Of a stretch of DNA of 53,049 nt, positions 39,859-48,532 are shown piece after piece; the stretch's first letter is position 1; each line of letters starts with the position of its first letter. Position numbers and translations under genes: made by a program. The notes below the pieces were generated by a model that was not told where the DNA came from, did no database searches, and saw only the letters and a list, made by a program, of their open reading frames with translations. The stretch lies in contig CAMDAC010000021.1 in NCBI GenBank assembly GCA_945888325.1, positions 1 through 53,049 of the forward strand. Direction: 5' to 3'. This stretch comes from Candidatus Sulfopaludibacter sp. SbA3 (GTDB lineage: Bacteria; Pseudomonadota; Alphaproteobacteria; Caulobacterales; Hyphomonadaceae).

Positions 39859-40461
39859 ATGCCAGACACGACATCGGCCGGGTCGCGGCGCGGACCCATT
39901 ATCATCTCCCGCCATGGCCGCCCTGCGCTGGATCGCCGGGCCGGGCCAAAGCTGGGCTGGCGCGAATATGTCGGCTGGTGGGATCGCTACGAAGCGGGCC
40001 CGCTCGCCGACGGCCAGAAAGCGCCTCAAGCCCTGATGGACCTCGTCGCGGACGCCGATGTGGTGTTTGCATCCGGACGGCTGCGGGCCCAGCAGACGGC
40101 CGGTATCGCCCTGCCGCACAAGAGCGCCGCGCATGATCCCGTGTTCAATGAGGCAACGCTGCCGCCGCCGAAGTTCGCCGGTGTGAAGGCCCTGCCGAAA
40201 ACCTGGAACGTGCTGGCGCGAACGGCCTGGCTGGCCGGACACAGCCTTGGCGGCGAAAACTCGAAAGAGGCGCGCCTGCGGGCCAAGATCGCGGCGCTGC
40301 GGCTGCATGAGGCCTCTGCGCAGGGAAAGGTCTACCTGGCCGCCCATGGCTGGTTCAACCGGATGCTCCGCCCGGAACTCCGCCAGCTTGGCTGGGTCTG
40401 CGTGGAAGACGGCGGAGACCGCTACTGGAGCTACCGCGTCTACACGTATCGCGGGGGATAA
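39859..40461 (+). CDS. Histidine phosphatase superfamily protein
   Basis: The 200-residue protein has the phosphohistidine motif RHGRPA near residues 18-23 and a later AAHGWFNRM segment that would supply the second active-site histidine, as in phosphoglycerate mutase-type phosphatases. The middle lacks family landmarks beyond FASGRLRAQQTA, which carries a conserved arginine. The ATG at 39859 has GAAGG upstream. Its neighbours, lepB and xseB, do not indicate a substrate. A small hairpin (CCGGC/GCCGG, 40463-40477) follows the stop. Confidence 0.85.
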   Translation: MPDTTSAGSRRGPIIISRHGRPALDRRAGPKLGWREYVGWWDRYEAGPLADGQKAPQALMDLVADADVVFASGRLRAQQTAGIALPHKSAAHDPVFNEATLPPPKFAGVKALPKTWNVLARTAWLAGHSLGGENSKEARLRAKIAALRLHEASAQGKVYLAAHGWFNRMLRPELRQLGWVCVEDGGDRYWSYRVYTYRGG

Positions 40462-40537
40462 TCCGGCTGACGGCCGGTATTTCGGTTGTCGGTCCCTGCC
40501 GGGGGCTCTAGAACTTTCAAAAAGCGGCGGGAGCAGG

Positions 40538-40792
40538 ATGCCAGATATGGCTGAGACCAAGATTAAACCGGTCGACAAGATGACCTTCGAGGAAGCGCTC
40601 GCGGAACTCGAGGGCATCGTGCGTCAGCTCGAAACGGGCGACGTCGAACTGGAAAAATCCATCGCGATCTATGAGCGCGGCGCAGCGCTGAAGGCGCATT
40701 GCGAAGGGCGCCTGAAATCTGCGGAACTGAAGGTCGAGCAGATCGTGCAGGGCACCAACGGCCCGGCCACCGAACCTGCAGCATTCGACTGA
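40538..40792 (+). CDS. xseB: Exodeoxyribonuclease VII small subunit
   Basis: XseB binds the large subunit XseA to form exonuclease VII, which degrades single-stranded DNA. The 84-residue protein has the family core MTFEEALAELEGIVRQLETGDVELEKSI, YERGAALKAHCEGRL and LKVEQI, a helical hairpin. The ATG at 40538 follows GCGGGAGCAGG. It is the first gene of the conserved alphaproteobacterial string xseB-ispA-dxs, with ispA starting 15 bases after its stop. The large subunit is not in the window. Confidence 0.95.
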   Translation: MPDMAETKIKPVDKMTFEEALAELEGIVRQLETGDVELEKSIAIYERGAALKAHCEGRLKSAELKVEQIVQGTNGPATEPAAFD

Positions 40793-40807
40793 GAGTTCGA
40801 ACAGGCA

Positions 40808-41704
40808 ATGGGGGACGTTACCGGGTTCGAGCAGAGGCTCAAGGAAGTGGCAGACCGGGTGACGGTTGCGCTCGATCAGCTCATTCCGCCGGCCAGCGGC
40901 CCTGAAGCCAACCTGATGCGCGCCATGCGCCATGCCGCTCTCGCCAACGGCAAGCGGATGCGGCCCTTCTTCGTGCTCGAAACCGGCGCGATGTTCGGAG
41001 CGTCCGAGAAAAGCCTCTTGCGCACGGCGGCGGCGCTCGAGTGCGTACACTGTTATTCGCTCGTCCACGACGACTTGCCCTGCATGGACGATGACGATTT
41101 CCGGCGCGGTCAACCCACCGTCCACAAGGCCTTCGACGAGGCGACGGCCGTGCTCGCGGGCGACGCGCTGCTGACGCTGGCGTTCAAGATCCTGGCCTCG
41201 AATGAAACCCATGACGATCCGGCGATCCGGGTCATGTTGATCGAGCGTCTTGCCGACGCCTCAGGCGCCCGCGGCATGGTGGGCGGCCAGATGATCGACA
41301 TGCTGGAACTCGACAGCCCCCGGGACCTCAACACGATCACCCGGATGCAACGCCTGAAGACGGGCGCCCTGATCTCCTACGCTATGGAAGCCGCCGCGAT
41401 CATCGGTCATGCGCGCGAAGCCGAGCGCAACGCCTTGGCCGGCTTTGCCAATGACCTCGGCCTCGCCTACCAGATTGCCGACGATATCCTGGACGCGGAA
41501 GGCGACGAAGAGGTCGCCGGAAAGCCGCTGCGAACCGATCATGTCGCCGGAAAAGCCAATTTCGTGACCCTGCTGGGGGTCGACGGGGCGCGCCAACGGG
41601 TCCGGCTACTGGCGGCCCAGGCCAAGGAACATCTGGGAATTTTCCGTGACAAGGCCGCTATCCTGCTCCATTCCGTGGACTATGTATTGAATAGGCCACG
41701 TTGA
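40808..41704 (+). CDS. ispA: Farnesyl/geranylgeranyl diphosphate synthase
   Basis: This polyprenyl diphosphate synthase condenses isopentenyl diphosphate with allylic diphosphates. The first aspartate-rich motif DDLPCMDDDD is at residues 88-97, with two residues between the aspartate pairs as in bacterial farnesyl synthases. The second is DDILDAEGDEE near residue 226. The length of 298 residues fits. It sits between xseB and dxs in an isoprenoid cluster, so farnesyl diphosphate is the likeliest product. Chain length cannot be proven from sequence alone. Confidence 0.95.
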   Translation: MGDVTGFEQRLKEVADRVTVALDQLIPPASGPEANLMRAMRHAALANGKRMRPFFVLETGAMFGASEKSLLRTAAALECVHCYSLVHDDLPCMDDDDFRRGQPTVHKAFDEATAVLAGDALLTLAFKILASNETHDDPAIRVMLIERLADASGARGMVGGQMIDMLELDSPRDLNTITRMQRLKTGALISYAMEAAAIIGHAREAERNALAGFANDLGLAYQIADDILDAEGDEEVAGKPLRTDHVAGKANFVTLLGVDGARQRVRLLAAQAKEHLGIFRDKAAILLHSVDYVLNRPR

Positions 41705-41740
41705 AACCGCTGCGCTGACATCAAGAAAAGACAACGCGAG

Positions 41741-43663
41741 ATGACAGAAATTCGCCCCAACCGGCTGCTCGATGCGATCAATTCCCCAGCGGACCTGAAG
41801 GGCCGTTCGCGCGCCGAGATAAAGCAGATCGCCGACGAAGTCCGCGAGGAAGTCATCGATGTCGTCGCAGTGACCGGCGGCCACTTGGGCTCGGGCCTGG
41901 GCGTGGTCGAGCTGACCGTGGCGATCCATTCGGTCTTCAATACGCCGGATGACAAGCTCGTCTGGGATGTCGGCCACCAGTGCTATCCGCACAAGATCCT
42001 CACCGGCCGACGCGACCGGATGCGCACCCTCCGGCAGGGCGGGGGCTTGTCCGGCTTTACCAAGCGTTCTGAGAGCGAATACGACCCCTTCGGCGCCGCC
42101 CACGCCTCAACCTCGATTTCCGCAGGCCTCGGCTTTGCAAAGGCCCGCGACCTTCAAGGCCGCAAGAACAACGTGGTCTGCGTCATCGGCGATGGATCGA
42201 TGTCGGCTGGCATGGCCTACGAAGCGATGAACAATGCGGGCGCTGACAAGTCGCGCCTGATCGTCATCCTCAACGACAACGACATGTCGATCGCGCCGCC
42301 AGTCGGCGCCATGAGCCACTATTTCTCGCGCCTCGTCTCGTCGCGCCCTTATCGCGGGCTCCGCCGTTTCGCGAAGAAGGTTGTCGCGCCGATGGGCCTC
42401 GAGTCCCCGGCACGCCGCGCGGAAGAATACCTGCGCGGTTTCGCGATGGGCGGCACGATGTTCGAGGAGATGGGCTTCTACTATATTGGCCCGGTCGATG
42501 GGCACGATCTCGATACGCTGCTGCCGATCCTTGAAAACGTCCGGGATATCGAGGACGGCCCGATCCTGCTTCACGTCGTGACGCAGAAAGGGAAGGGCTA
42601 CGCACCGGCCGAAAATTCTGCGGACAAGTACCACGGCGTCTCGAAATTCTCGGTCGTCACCGGCGAGCAGGCGAAGGGCGCCGCCGGCCCGCCGACCTAC
42701 CAGAAAGTGTTCGGGCAGACGCTGGCCAAGCTTGGCGCAACCGACGACAAGATCTGCGCCATCACGGCCGCCATGCCGTCCGGCACCTCGACGGATATCT
42801 TCGGCGCCAAATTCCCGGACCGCCATTTCGACGTCGGCATCGCCGAGCAACACGCTGTCACCTTTGCAGCAGGTCTCGCGGCCGATGGCATGAAGCCCTT
42901 CTGCGCGATCTACTCGACCTTCCTGCAGCGCGGCTACGACCAGGTGGTCCACGACGTGGCGATCCAGAAACTGCCCGTGCGCTTTGCGCTCGACCGTGCC
43001 GGCCTCGTCGGCGCAGACGGCGCAACGCATGCCGGCAGTTTCGATATCGGCTATCTCGGCGCGCTGCCGGGTTTTGTCTGTATGGCACCAGGTGATGAAG
43101 CCGATCTTGCCCGGATGGTGAAGACCGCGCTCGAGATCGACGACGGGCCAAGCTCCATTCGCTATCCGCGCGGCGAAGGCATCGGCATCGAAATCCCGTC
43201 CGACCTGAAAGCCCTCGAGATCGGCAAGGGCCGCATCGTCCGCGAGGGAACCACCGTCGCGATCCTGTCCTTCGGCGCGCGCCTGCAGGAGGCGCTGAAG
43301 GCTGCCGAAATGCTCTCCGCCCAGGGGCTCAGCACCACGGTCGCAGACGCCCGCTTCTCGCGGCCGCTGGACGCCGAACTGGTCGAGCGTCTGGCCAAGG
43401 AACACGAAGTCCTGATCACGATCGAAGAAGGCGCCAAAGGCGGCTTCGGCAGTTTCGTGCTCGAACACCTGGCAAATGCCGGCGCCTTGGACACCGGCCT
43501 CAAGATCCGCATCATGACCCTGCCGGATGTTTTCCAGGATCAGGATTCGCCGTTCGCCATGTACGAGACGGCTGGCCTCAACGCCCGCCACATCGCCGCC
43601 CGCGCCATCGAGGCCCTCGGGCGAGGTGACATTTCGGCAATCGAGAGAACCGCGCGCGCCTGA
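41741..43663 (+). CDS. dxs: 1-deoxy-D-xylulose-5-phosphate synthase
   Basis: DXS condenses pyruvate and glyceraldehyde 3-phosphate with thiamine diphosphate, the entry to the MEP isoprenoid pathway. The 640 residues show [15 protein letters not shown] at the start, the ThDP motif beginning [17 protein letters not shown] at residue 150, and the catalytic glutamate E369 in [13 protein letters not shown]. The transketolase-like C-terminal domain is complete. It follows ispA by 36 bases. A tlyA methyltransferase gene often follows dxs in related genomes; here a lipoprotein gene takes that place. Confidence 0.98.
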   Translation: MTEIRPNRLLDAINSPADLKGRSRAEIKQIADEVREEVIDVVAVTGGHLGSGLGVVELTVAIHSVFNTPDDKLVWDVGHQCYPHKILTGRRDRMRTLRQGGGLSGFTKRSESEYDPFGAAHASTSISAGLGFAKARDLQGRKNNVVCVIGDGSMSAGMAYEAMNNAGADKSRLIVILNDNDMSIAPPVGAMSHYFSRLVSSRPYRGLRRFAKKVVAPMGLESPARRAEEYLRGFAMGGTMFEEMGFYYIGPVDGHDLDTLLPILENVRDIEDGPILLHVVTQKGKGYAPAENSADKYHGVSKFSVVTGEQAKGAAGPPTYQKVFGQTLAKLGATDDKICAITAAMPSGTSTDIFGAKFPDRHFDVGIAEQHAVTFAAGLAADGMKPFCAIYSTFLQRGYDQVVHDVAIQKLPVRFALDRAGLVGADGATHAGSFDIGYLGALPGFVCMAPGDEADLARMVKTALEIDDGPSSIRYPRGEGIGIEIPSDLKALEIGKGRIVREGTTVAILSFGARLQEALKAAEMLSAQGLSTTVADARFSRPLDAELVERLAKEHEVLITIEEGAKGGFGSFVLEHLANAGALDTGLKIRIMTLPDVFQDQDSPFAMYETAGLNARHIAARAIEALGRGDISAIERTARA

Positions 43664-43784
43664 GGCCTCACCCGCCACAAATTGACCTCAGTTCAGCCCT
43701 GTCGCCGCTTGGCTTGCCACGCTAAGCAAAGCGCTGCGCATCCTTCTTTCAGCGCGACTCAACGCTTTTCACCGGAGAAAACCG

Positions 43785-44435
43785 ATGCTTCGTCCCCTCC
43801 TGTTTGCCGTGGCTTCCGCGCTCGTGCTCGGCGCCTGCGCTTCATCGACTTCCTCGGGCCCGGCCAAGCCCGAAGCGACCGAAACCTCGGTCGTCGTCTC
43901 GCCCTTCAATCTTGGCCTCCAGACCGCCGATGAACTCGTCGCCGCCGGCAACACACCGACCGCCATCCAGCGCCTCATGCAGCTTGTGGGTGACACCAGC
44001 CTGTCGCCCCAGCAGCGCTCCGAAGTACTCCACAAACTCGGCCAGCTCAGCATCTCGCCGACGGGATATGACGCAGAAGGCGCCGTCGATTACTTCAACG
44101 AAGTGCTGAGAGACTTCGCAACGACAGCCGCAGCGAAACAGTCCGCCGCCGCCCTGCCGGCCGCCAAAGCCGCGGTTGCCGTCCACCTCGCAACCCTGGA
44201 ATCGGTAGACTCCACCCGGACCGACGAGTTCCTCGCGCTGTTCAACCTCGGCCGTCATCAGGACGCCATCGACGTGATGGTCGCCAATGACATCCTGCCG
44301 GGCAACGAGGAGCTGCTGGCGATGTACCAGATCGGCTATCTCTGCGACGACTCCAACCTCACCGGCCGCGCCTATTCGGTCTCTGACCGCGACGGCACCG
44401 TCCGCAGCCTGCGCTTCTGCGACTTCGGCAAGTAA
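43785..44435 (+). CDS. Putative lipoprotein of unknown function
   Basis: The 216-residue protein has a clear signal peptide with lipobox LVLGAC (cysteine near residue 18), so it is probably anchored in the outer membrane. The mature part is Ala-rich and mostly helical, with repeat-like stretches TPTAIQRLMQLV, AVDYFNEVLRDF and HQDAIDVMVANDI that look like degenerate TPR helices. Two C-terminal cysteines (YLCDD and RFCDFGK) could form a disulfide. I do not recognise a family. GGAG precedes the ATG and a GACTC methylation motif lies at 43756-43760. A strong hairpin follows the gene. Confidence 0.8.
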   Translation: MLRPLLFAVASALVLGACASSTSSGPAKPEATETSVVVSPFNLGLQTADELVAAGNTPTAIQRLMQLVGDTSLSPQQRSEVLHKLGQLSISPTGYDAEGAVDYFNEVLRDFATTAAAKQSAAALPAAKAAVAVHLATLESVDSTRTDEFLALFNLGRHQDAIDVMVANDILPGNEELLAMYQIGYLCDDSNLTGRAYSVSDRDGTVRSLRFCDFGK

Positions 44436-44471
44436 CGCACGCCGCCTCTCCAGCCCAGAGACAAAGCCAAA

Positions 44472-44513
44472 GGCCGCAGACCTCACTTGCCCGGCAAGCA
44501 GAGGTCTGCGGCC
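44472..44513 (+). terminator. Long two-part hairpin after the lipoprotein gene
   Basis: GGCCGCAGACCTC and GAGGTCTGCGGCC form a perfect 13-base-pair stem. Inside it CTTGC and GCAAG form a second 5-base-pair stem with a CCG loop. Only TTT in GATTTG follows, so it is a strong structure with a poor T tract. It lies 36 bases after the lipoprotein stop, between two genes on the same strand. Confidence 0.6.
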
Positions 44514-44520
44514 GATTTGC

Positions 44521-44557
44521 TTGGCGCTACAGCGGCGATCCCTGCCAAATTTGGCGC
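44521..44557. promoter_or_regulatory. Palindrome and direct repeats upstream of the acyl-CoA ligase
   Basis: A perfect 12-base palindrome GCCAAATTTGGC (44544-44555) lies 67 bases before the ligase start. TTGGCGC occurs twice, at 44521-44527 and 44551-44557, exactly 30 bases apart (three helical turns). The arrangement fits an operator for a regulator of fatty-acid metabolism, such as a TetR or FadR-type protein, but none is encoded nearby. Confidence 0.4.
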
Positions 44558-44621
44558 CCGGCCTCTTCAAAGGCCCCTCCAGACATGGTTTGCTGCCGAG
44601 AACCAAACAATCTGGAGGAAA

Positions 44622-46376
44622 ATGACCATGGCCGAAGGCGCGAGTTCGAACTGGCCCGTGATGTCGATTGCGGCGGCCAATGCGGCGCTCGCCGGGCCGG
44701 GCTCCCCGGTCGAGCTGGAGGACGCCGTGATCCGCGGCGTTCCGATGAAAGTCTACAAGAACGCGCCGCCCACCATCCCCTTCATCCTTGAAGCGGCCGC
44801 CGCCCAGTTCGCCGACCGGACCTACATCGTCTACGAAAACGAGCGAGTCACCTTCCGCGCCCTGCATCTGGCCTCGCGGACGCTGGCCAAGGCGCTGGCG
44901 TCGGATTTCGGCATCGTCAAGGGCGACCGCGTCGCGGTCATCATGCGCAACTATCCCGAATGGCCGCTCGGCTTCTATGCTGCGCTGAGCGCCGGCGCCA
45001 TCACGACACCGATGAACTCCTGGTGGACCGCCGAGGAGCTGGAGTACGGACTGTCGTTCGTCGGCGTCAAAGCCGCGATCGTCGACGCCCAGATTTACGA
45101 GCGCATCCGGGGCATGCTCGAACGCCTGCCCGACCTGAAACACATCCTGATTGCCCGCGAGTCCGTAGAAGAAATTGCCGATCCGCGCGTCGCCTCCCTG
45201 AATGACATTGTGGGTCATCCGAATTCCTGGGCCGACCTGCCGGACGTTGGTCCGTCCGGCGTCGAACTCGGCCCCGATGACGATGCGACGATCATGTATA
45301 CGTCCGGCACCACAGGAAAGCCGAAAGGTGCGCTCGCCACGCACCGCGCCGTCATATCCAACATGTTCAATTCGACGACCTGCCAGGCCCGCATGTACCT
45401 GCGCAAAGGGGAGGCAATCCCTGCACCCGACCCGGACGCGATGCGCGGCACGCTGCTTGCCGTGCCGTTCTTCCACGCAACCGGATCCTTCGCGATCCTG
45501 ATCCCCTCCGCCCTGCGCGGCGACAAGATCGTGTCGATGTACAAATGGGACGCCGGTCAGGCGCTGCCGATCATCGAAGCGGAAAAGATAACGTCCGTAG
45601 GCGGCGTACCCGCGATCGCCTGGCAGCTGCTGGAACATCCGGACCGCGACAAGTACGATCTCTCGAGCATCCAGGTCATCTCCTATGGCGGCGCGCCCTC
45701 GGCGCCAGAACTCGTCTCGACGATCAAGAAGCGTTTCCCCGAAGCGGCCCCCGGCAATGGCTGGGGCATGACGGAGACCTGCGCGACGGCGACGCTGAAC
45801 ATCGGCGAAGACTATGTGAACCGCCCCTCCAGCGCCGGCGCGCCTCCCGGCGCGGTTGAAATTAAAATCTGCGACCCTGAGGGCAGGGATGTTCCGCAGG
45901 GCGCGGTGGGGGAACTCTGGTGCAAGAGCCCGTCGAATTGCCGGCTCTACTGGAACCGCCCGGATGCCACCGCCGAAACCTTCCGCAATGGCTGGGTCGT
46001 CACCGGCGACCTCGCCCGCATCGACGAGGAGGGCTTCCTCTACCTGGTCGACCGCGCCAAGGACATGCTGATCCGCGGCGGCGAGAACATCTACTGTATC
46101 GAAGTCGAGAACGCCCTCTACGACCACCCTGCCGTAATGGACGCCGCAGTCGTCGGCATCCAGCACAAGATCCTTGGCGAGGAAGTCGGCGCCATCGTGC
46201 AGCTGAAGCCGGGCAAGAACGCCACCGAGGCTGAACTGCGTGCGCACGTCGCCGGGCAGCTGGCGGCGTTCAAGGTGCCGGTGGAAATCCAGTTCCTGAA
46301 CGAGCCTCTACCGCGCAACGCGAACGGCAAGATCGTGAAGTCGGAACTGCGCCAGCGCTTCAAAGCGAGAGCGTGA
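44622..46376 (+). CDS. Acyl-CoA synthetase / AMP-dependent ligase
   Basis: The 584-residue ANL-family enzyme activates a carboxylic acid to its acyl-AMP and then acyl-CoA. The P-loop motif YTSGTTGKPKG is at 226-236. It is followed by GWGMTETCATATLNIG, the hinge segment VTGDLARIDEEGFLYLVDRAKD and the C-terminal lysine in LPRNANGKIVKSELRQRF. Medium- or long-chain fatty acids are the likely substrates, but the pocket cannot be read by eye. The ATG at 44622 has TCTGGAGG upstream. The aldo/keto reductase starts four bases after the stop. Confidence 0.93.
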   Translation: MTMAEGASSNWPVMSIAAANAALAGPGSPVELEDAVIRGVPMKVYKNAPPTIPFILEAAAAQFADRTYIVYENERVTFRALHLASRTLAKALASDFGIVKGDRVAVIMRNYPEWPLGFYAALSAGAITTPMNSWWTAEELEYGLSFVGVKAAIVDAQIYERIRGMLERLPDLKHILIARESVEEIADPRVASLNDIVGHPNSWADLPDVGPSGVELGPDDDATIMYTSGTTGKPKGALATHRAVISNMFNSTTCQARMYLRKGEAIPAPDPDAMRGTLLAVPFFHATGSFAILIPSALRGDKIVSMYKWDAGQALPIIEAEKITSVGGVPAIAWQLLEHPDRDKYDLSSIQVISYGGAPSAPELVSTIKKRFPEAAPGNGWGMTETCATATLNIGEDYVNRPSSAGAPPGAVEIKICDPEGRDVPQGAVGELWCKSPSNCRLYWNRPDATAETFRNGWVVTGDLARIDEEGFLYLVDRAKDMLIRGGENIYCIEVENALYDHPAVMDAAVVGIQHKILGEEVGAIVQLKPGKNATEAELRAHVAGQLAAFKVPVEIQFLNEPLPRNANGKIVKSELRQRFKARA

Positions 46377-46380
46377 TCGC

Positions 46381-47403
46381 ATGACCATTACGAAAAGGCG
46401 CATCGGCGACCGGGATGTGTATCCCATCGGCTTGGGATGTATGAATGTCACTCACGCGTATGGGCCGCCCATTGACGAAACCGACGCGAAAGCCCTGTTC
46501 GTTCGCGCGCTTGATCGGGGCTGCGACTTTCTCGATACAGCAACGCTATATGGCGCTGGCCGAAGCGAAGAGTTGATTGGTGAATCGCTTGGTCATCGGC
46601 GCAAGGAGTATTTTCTTGCCAGCAAATGCGTTCTCGGCTTTCGGGATGGTCAACGCGTCCTCGATGCGCGTCCTGAAGCCATCAAGGCGGCTTGTGAGGC
46701 AAGCTTGAAGCGTCTGCGCACGGACGTCATCGATCTCTACTACCTGCATCGGCCAGATCCTCAGGTGCCGATCGAGGATTCTGCCGGCGCCCTGTCTGAG
46801 CTCGTTGCGGCCGGCAAAATTCGGTACATTGGTCTGTCCGAAATGAGTGCAGGGCAGCTTCGCCGGGCGCATGCCATTCATCCCGTCACCGCGATGCAAT
46901 CTGAGTATTCTCTTTGGGCCCGGAATCCTGAAATCGCAGTTCTTGACGCCTGCAATGAACTGGGAACCGTGTTGGTTGCCTACTCGCCGTTGGGGCGTGG
47001 CTTCTTTGCAGATCCGCCACCCGATCCGGAGCAGTTTCACATGGCGGACATCCGGCGCATGATCTTTCCACGGTTCACAGCCGAGTTTTACCCAAAGAAC
47101 CTCTCACTTCTGACTGAGGCCAAATCCATCGCGCGGGAAGCGGGGTGTTCGGTCGCCCAATTGGCGCTCGCCTGGACTTTGGCAAAAGGCAAGAATGTGA
47201 TCCCTATCCCCGGTACGACGAAGCCATCTCATTTCGATGAAAATCACGCAGCTGGCGCTGTCTCTCTCAGCGCCGCCCTGGTCAACCGCCTTGATGCGCA
47301 CTTCGCGCCGGACCGTATCGCCGGAAACCGCTACACGACCGCAGTTCAGGCGAGCGTGACGACGGAAATGTACGACTTCGAAAAGCAGGCCCATGGCGGA
47401 TAA
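46381..47403 (+). CDS. Aldo/keto reductase
   Basis: The 340-residue NADPH-dependent oxidoreductase has a TIM-barrel fold and the complete catalytic tetrad D52, Y57, K82 and H123 (LDTATLYG, ASKC, YLHRPDP). It resembles the YakC/AKR13 group. The first 120 bases are 56 percent GC by my count, clearly below the adjoining genes, with more AT-ending codons, so recent acquisition is possible. It begins 4 bases after the ligase stop, and its last 11 bases overlap the next gene. Confidence 0.92.
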   Translation: MTITKRRIGDRDVYPIGLGCMNVTHAYGPPIDETDAKALFVRALDRGCDFLDTATLYGAGRSEELIGESLGHRRKEYFLASKCVLGFRDGQRVLDARPEAIKAACEASLKRLRTDVIDLYYLHRPDPQVPIEDSAGALSELVAAGKIRYIGLSEMSAGQLRRAHAIHPVTAMQSEYSLWARNPEIAVLDACNELGTVLVAYSPLGRGFFADPPPDPEQFHMADIRRMIFPRFTAEFYPKNLSLLTEAKSIAREAGCSVAQLALAWTLAKGKNVIPIPGTTKPSHFDENHAAGAVSLSAALVNRLDAHFAPDRIAGNRYTTAVQASVTTEMYDFEKQAHGG

Positions 47404-48049
47404 GCCGCCGGTTGCGCTCGAGACCCGGGGCGAGGGCGAAGACGGGCGGCGCTACTCGCCCTCCGCCGCGCGCAATCGCGAACCGATCCGCGATGTTCTG
47501 GCGCCGCTGATCACAGCGCCCGCCCGCGTGCTTGAGATCGCCTCCGGCACCGGCGAGCACGGCGCCTTCCTTACAGGTGAGTTGCCGAACCTGCACTGGA
47601 CCTATTCGGATATCGACCCCGACAGTCTCGCCAGTCAGCGCGCTTGGGCTAAGGCTGACACCACCGGGCGCCTGGCAGGGCCGCTTCGCATTGATGCGTC
47701 AACGGACGAATGGGACGACGCAGAAGGCCTCACGCCATGGGACGCGGTCTTCTCCGCTAACATGGTGCACATTGCGCCATGGCCAGCGGCAGAAGGCCTG
47801 ATCCGCGGGGCAGGGCGGTTGCTTCGACCCGGCGGCCTGCTGATCCTCTACGGACCGTTCGCCCGCTCTGGGGCCATCGCGCCGTCAAATGCCGCGTTCG
47901 ATGAAAGCCTTAAGTCCCGCAACCCCGACTGGGGCGTGCGCGATCTTGACGTTGATATCTCGCCGCGGGCCCGTGCCGCAGGCTTGGAACTCACGGCGAT
48001 CACCGAAATGCCCGCCAACAACCTGACAGTCGTCTTCCGGCGCCGCTAA
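47393..48049 (+). CDS. DUF938 family SAM-dependent methyltransferase
   Basis: The 218-residue protein matches DUF938. The SAM-binding motif I is EIASGTGEHG at residues 48-57. WTYSDIDPDSLASQ supplies the acidic residue of motif II, and FSANMVHIAPW is the characteristic later segment. The family is a class I methyltransferase with no settled substrate. Its ATG lies inside the aldo/keto reductase end, and its stop overlaps the stop of the convergent GFA gene by four bases. Base composition is again GC-rich. Confidence 0.9.
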   Translation: MADKPPVALETRGEGEDGRRYSPSAARNREPIRDVLAPLITAPARVLEIASGTGEHGAFLTGELPNLHWTYSDIDPDSLASQRAWAKADTTGRLAGPLRIDASTDEWDDAEGLTPWDAVFSANMVHIAPWPAAEGLIRGAGRLLRPGGLLILYGPFARSGAIAPSNAAFDESLKSRNPDWGVRDLDVDISPRARAAGLELTAITEMPANNLTVVFRRR

Positions 48050-48528
48050 GACTTCGGTTCCCAGTCGTCCGTGTCATGGTCTGGATGCTGGTTGTTGGTG
48101 CGGCGGATTTGCGTCGCTTCCTCCGGCATCTCGTCCTCAGTCGCGCCGAAATGCTGGAGACCCGGCAACTGGTCGATTTGCGGCAGGCGGCCTTCCATCC
48201 CCAGCTGGAAGTTCAGCGGAATGAAGGCGGGCTCATCGAAGGCGCCGATGCTCATCGAGATGTGCTGGCTGTCGTGGTGGCGATAGTAGAGCGGCGTGCC
48301 GCAGTCACGGCAATAGCCGCGGCAAACCTTTTCCGAACTGTTGAACTCGGCCGGTATGCCGCGCGTCACCTGAAAGTCCGTGAACGGAACACCCACGAGC
48401 GCCGCGAAGAAGTTGCCGGTCGCCTTCTGGCACATGCGGCAATGGCAGACATGCGGATTGTCCAGCAGGCCGGCGGCGCGAAACCGGACACGCCCACACT
48501 GGCCCCCCCCGCTGCGCGCCTGCACCAT
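48046..48528 (-). CDS. GFA family protein (glutathione-dependent formaldehyde-activating-like)
   Basis: The 160-residue zinc protein keeps the catalytic cysteine triplet C28-x-C30-x2-C33 (HVCHCRMC) and the CxxC pair C73/C76. The first structural motif, normally C-x-C, is reduced to a single C11 in the sequence GGGQCG. The first glycines are encoded by a run of eight G on the minus strand, so a sequencing slip or an altered site are both possible. The C-terminal 40 residues are polar and acidic. The start at 48528 is four bases downstream of metG. The function of most GFA proteins is unknown. Confidence 0.85.
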   Translation of the reverse strand: MVQARSGGGQCGRVRFRAAGLLDNPHVCHCRMCQKATGNFFAALVGVPFTDFQVTRGIPAEFNSSEKVCRGYCRDCGTPLYYRHHDSQHISMSIGAFDEPAFIPLNFQLGMEGRLPQIDQLPGLQHFGATEDEMPEEATQIRRTNNQHPDHDTDDWEPKS

Positions 48529-48532
48529 GGGC

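Noticed and set aside
43842-46247. An 801-codon open frame on the minus strand across the lipoprotein and acyl-CoA ligase genes
   Set aside because: It lies opposite clear coding genes, spans an intergenic hairpin, and shows no conserved domain.
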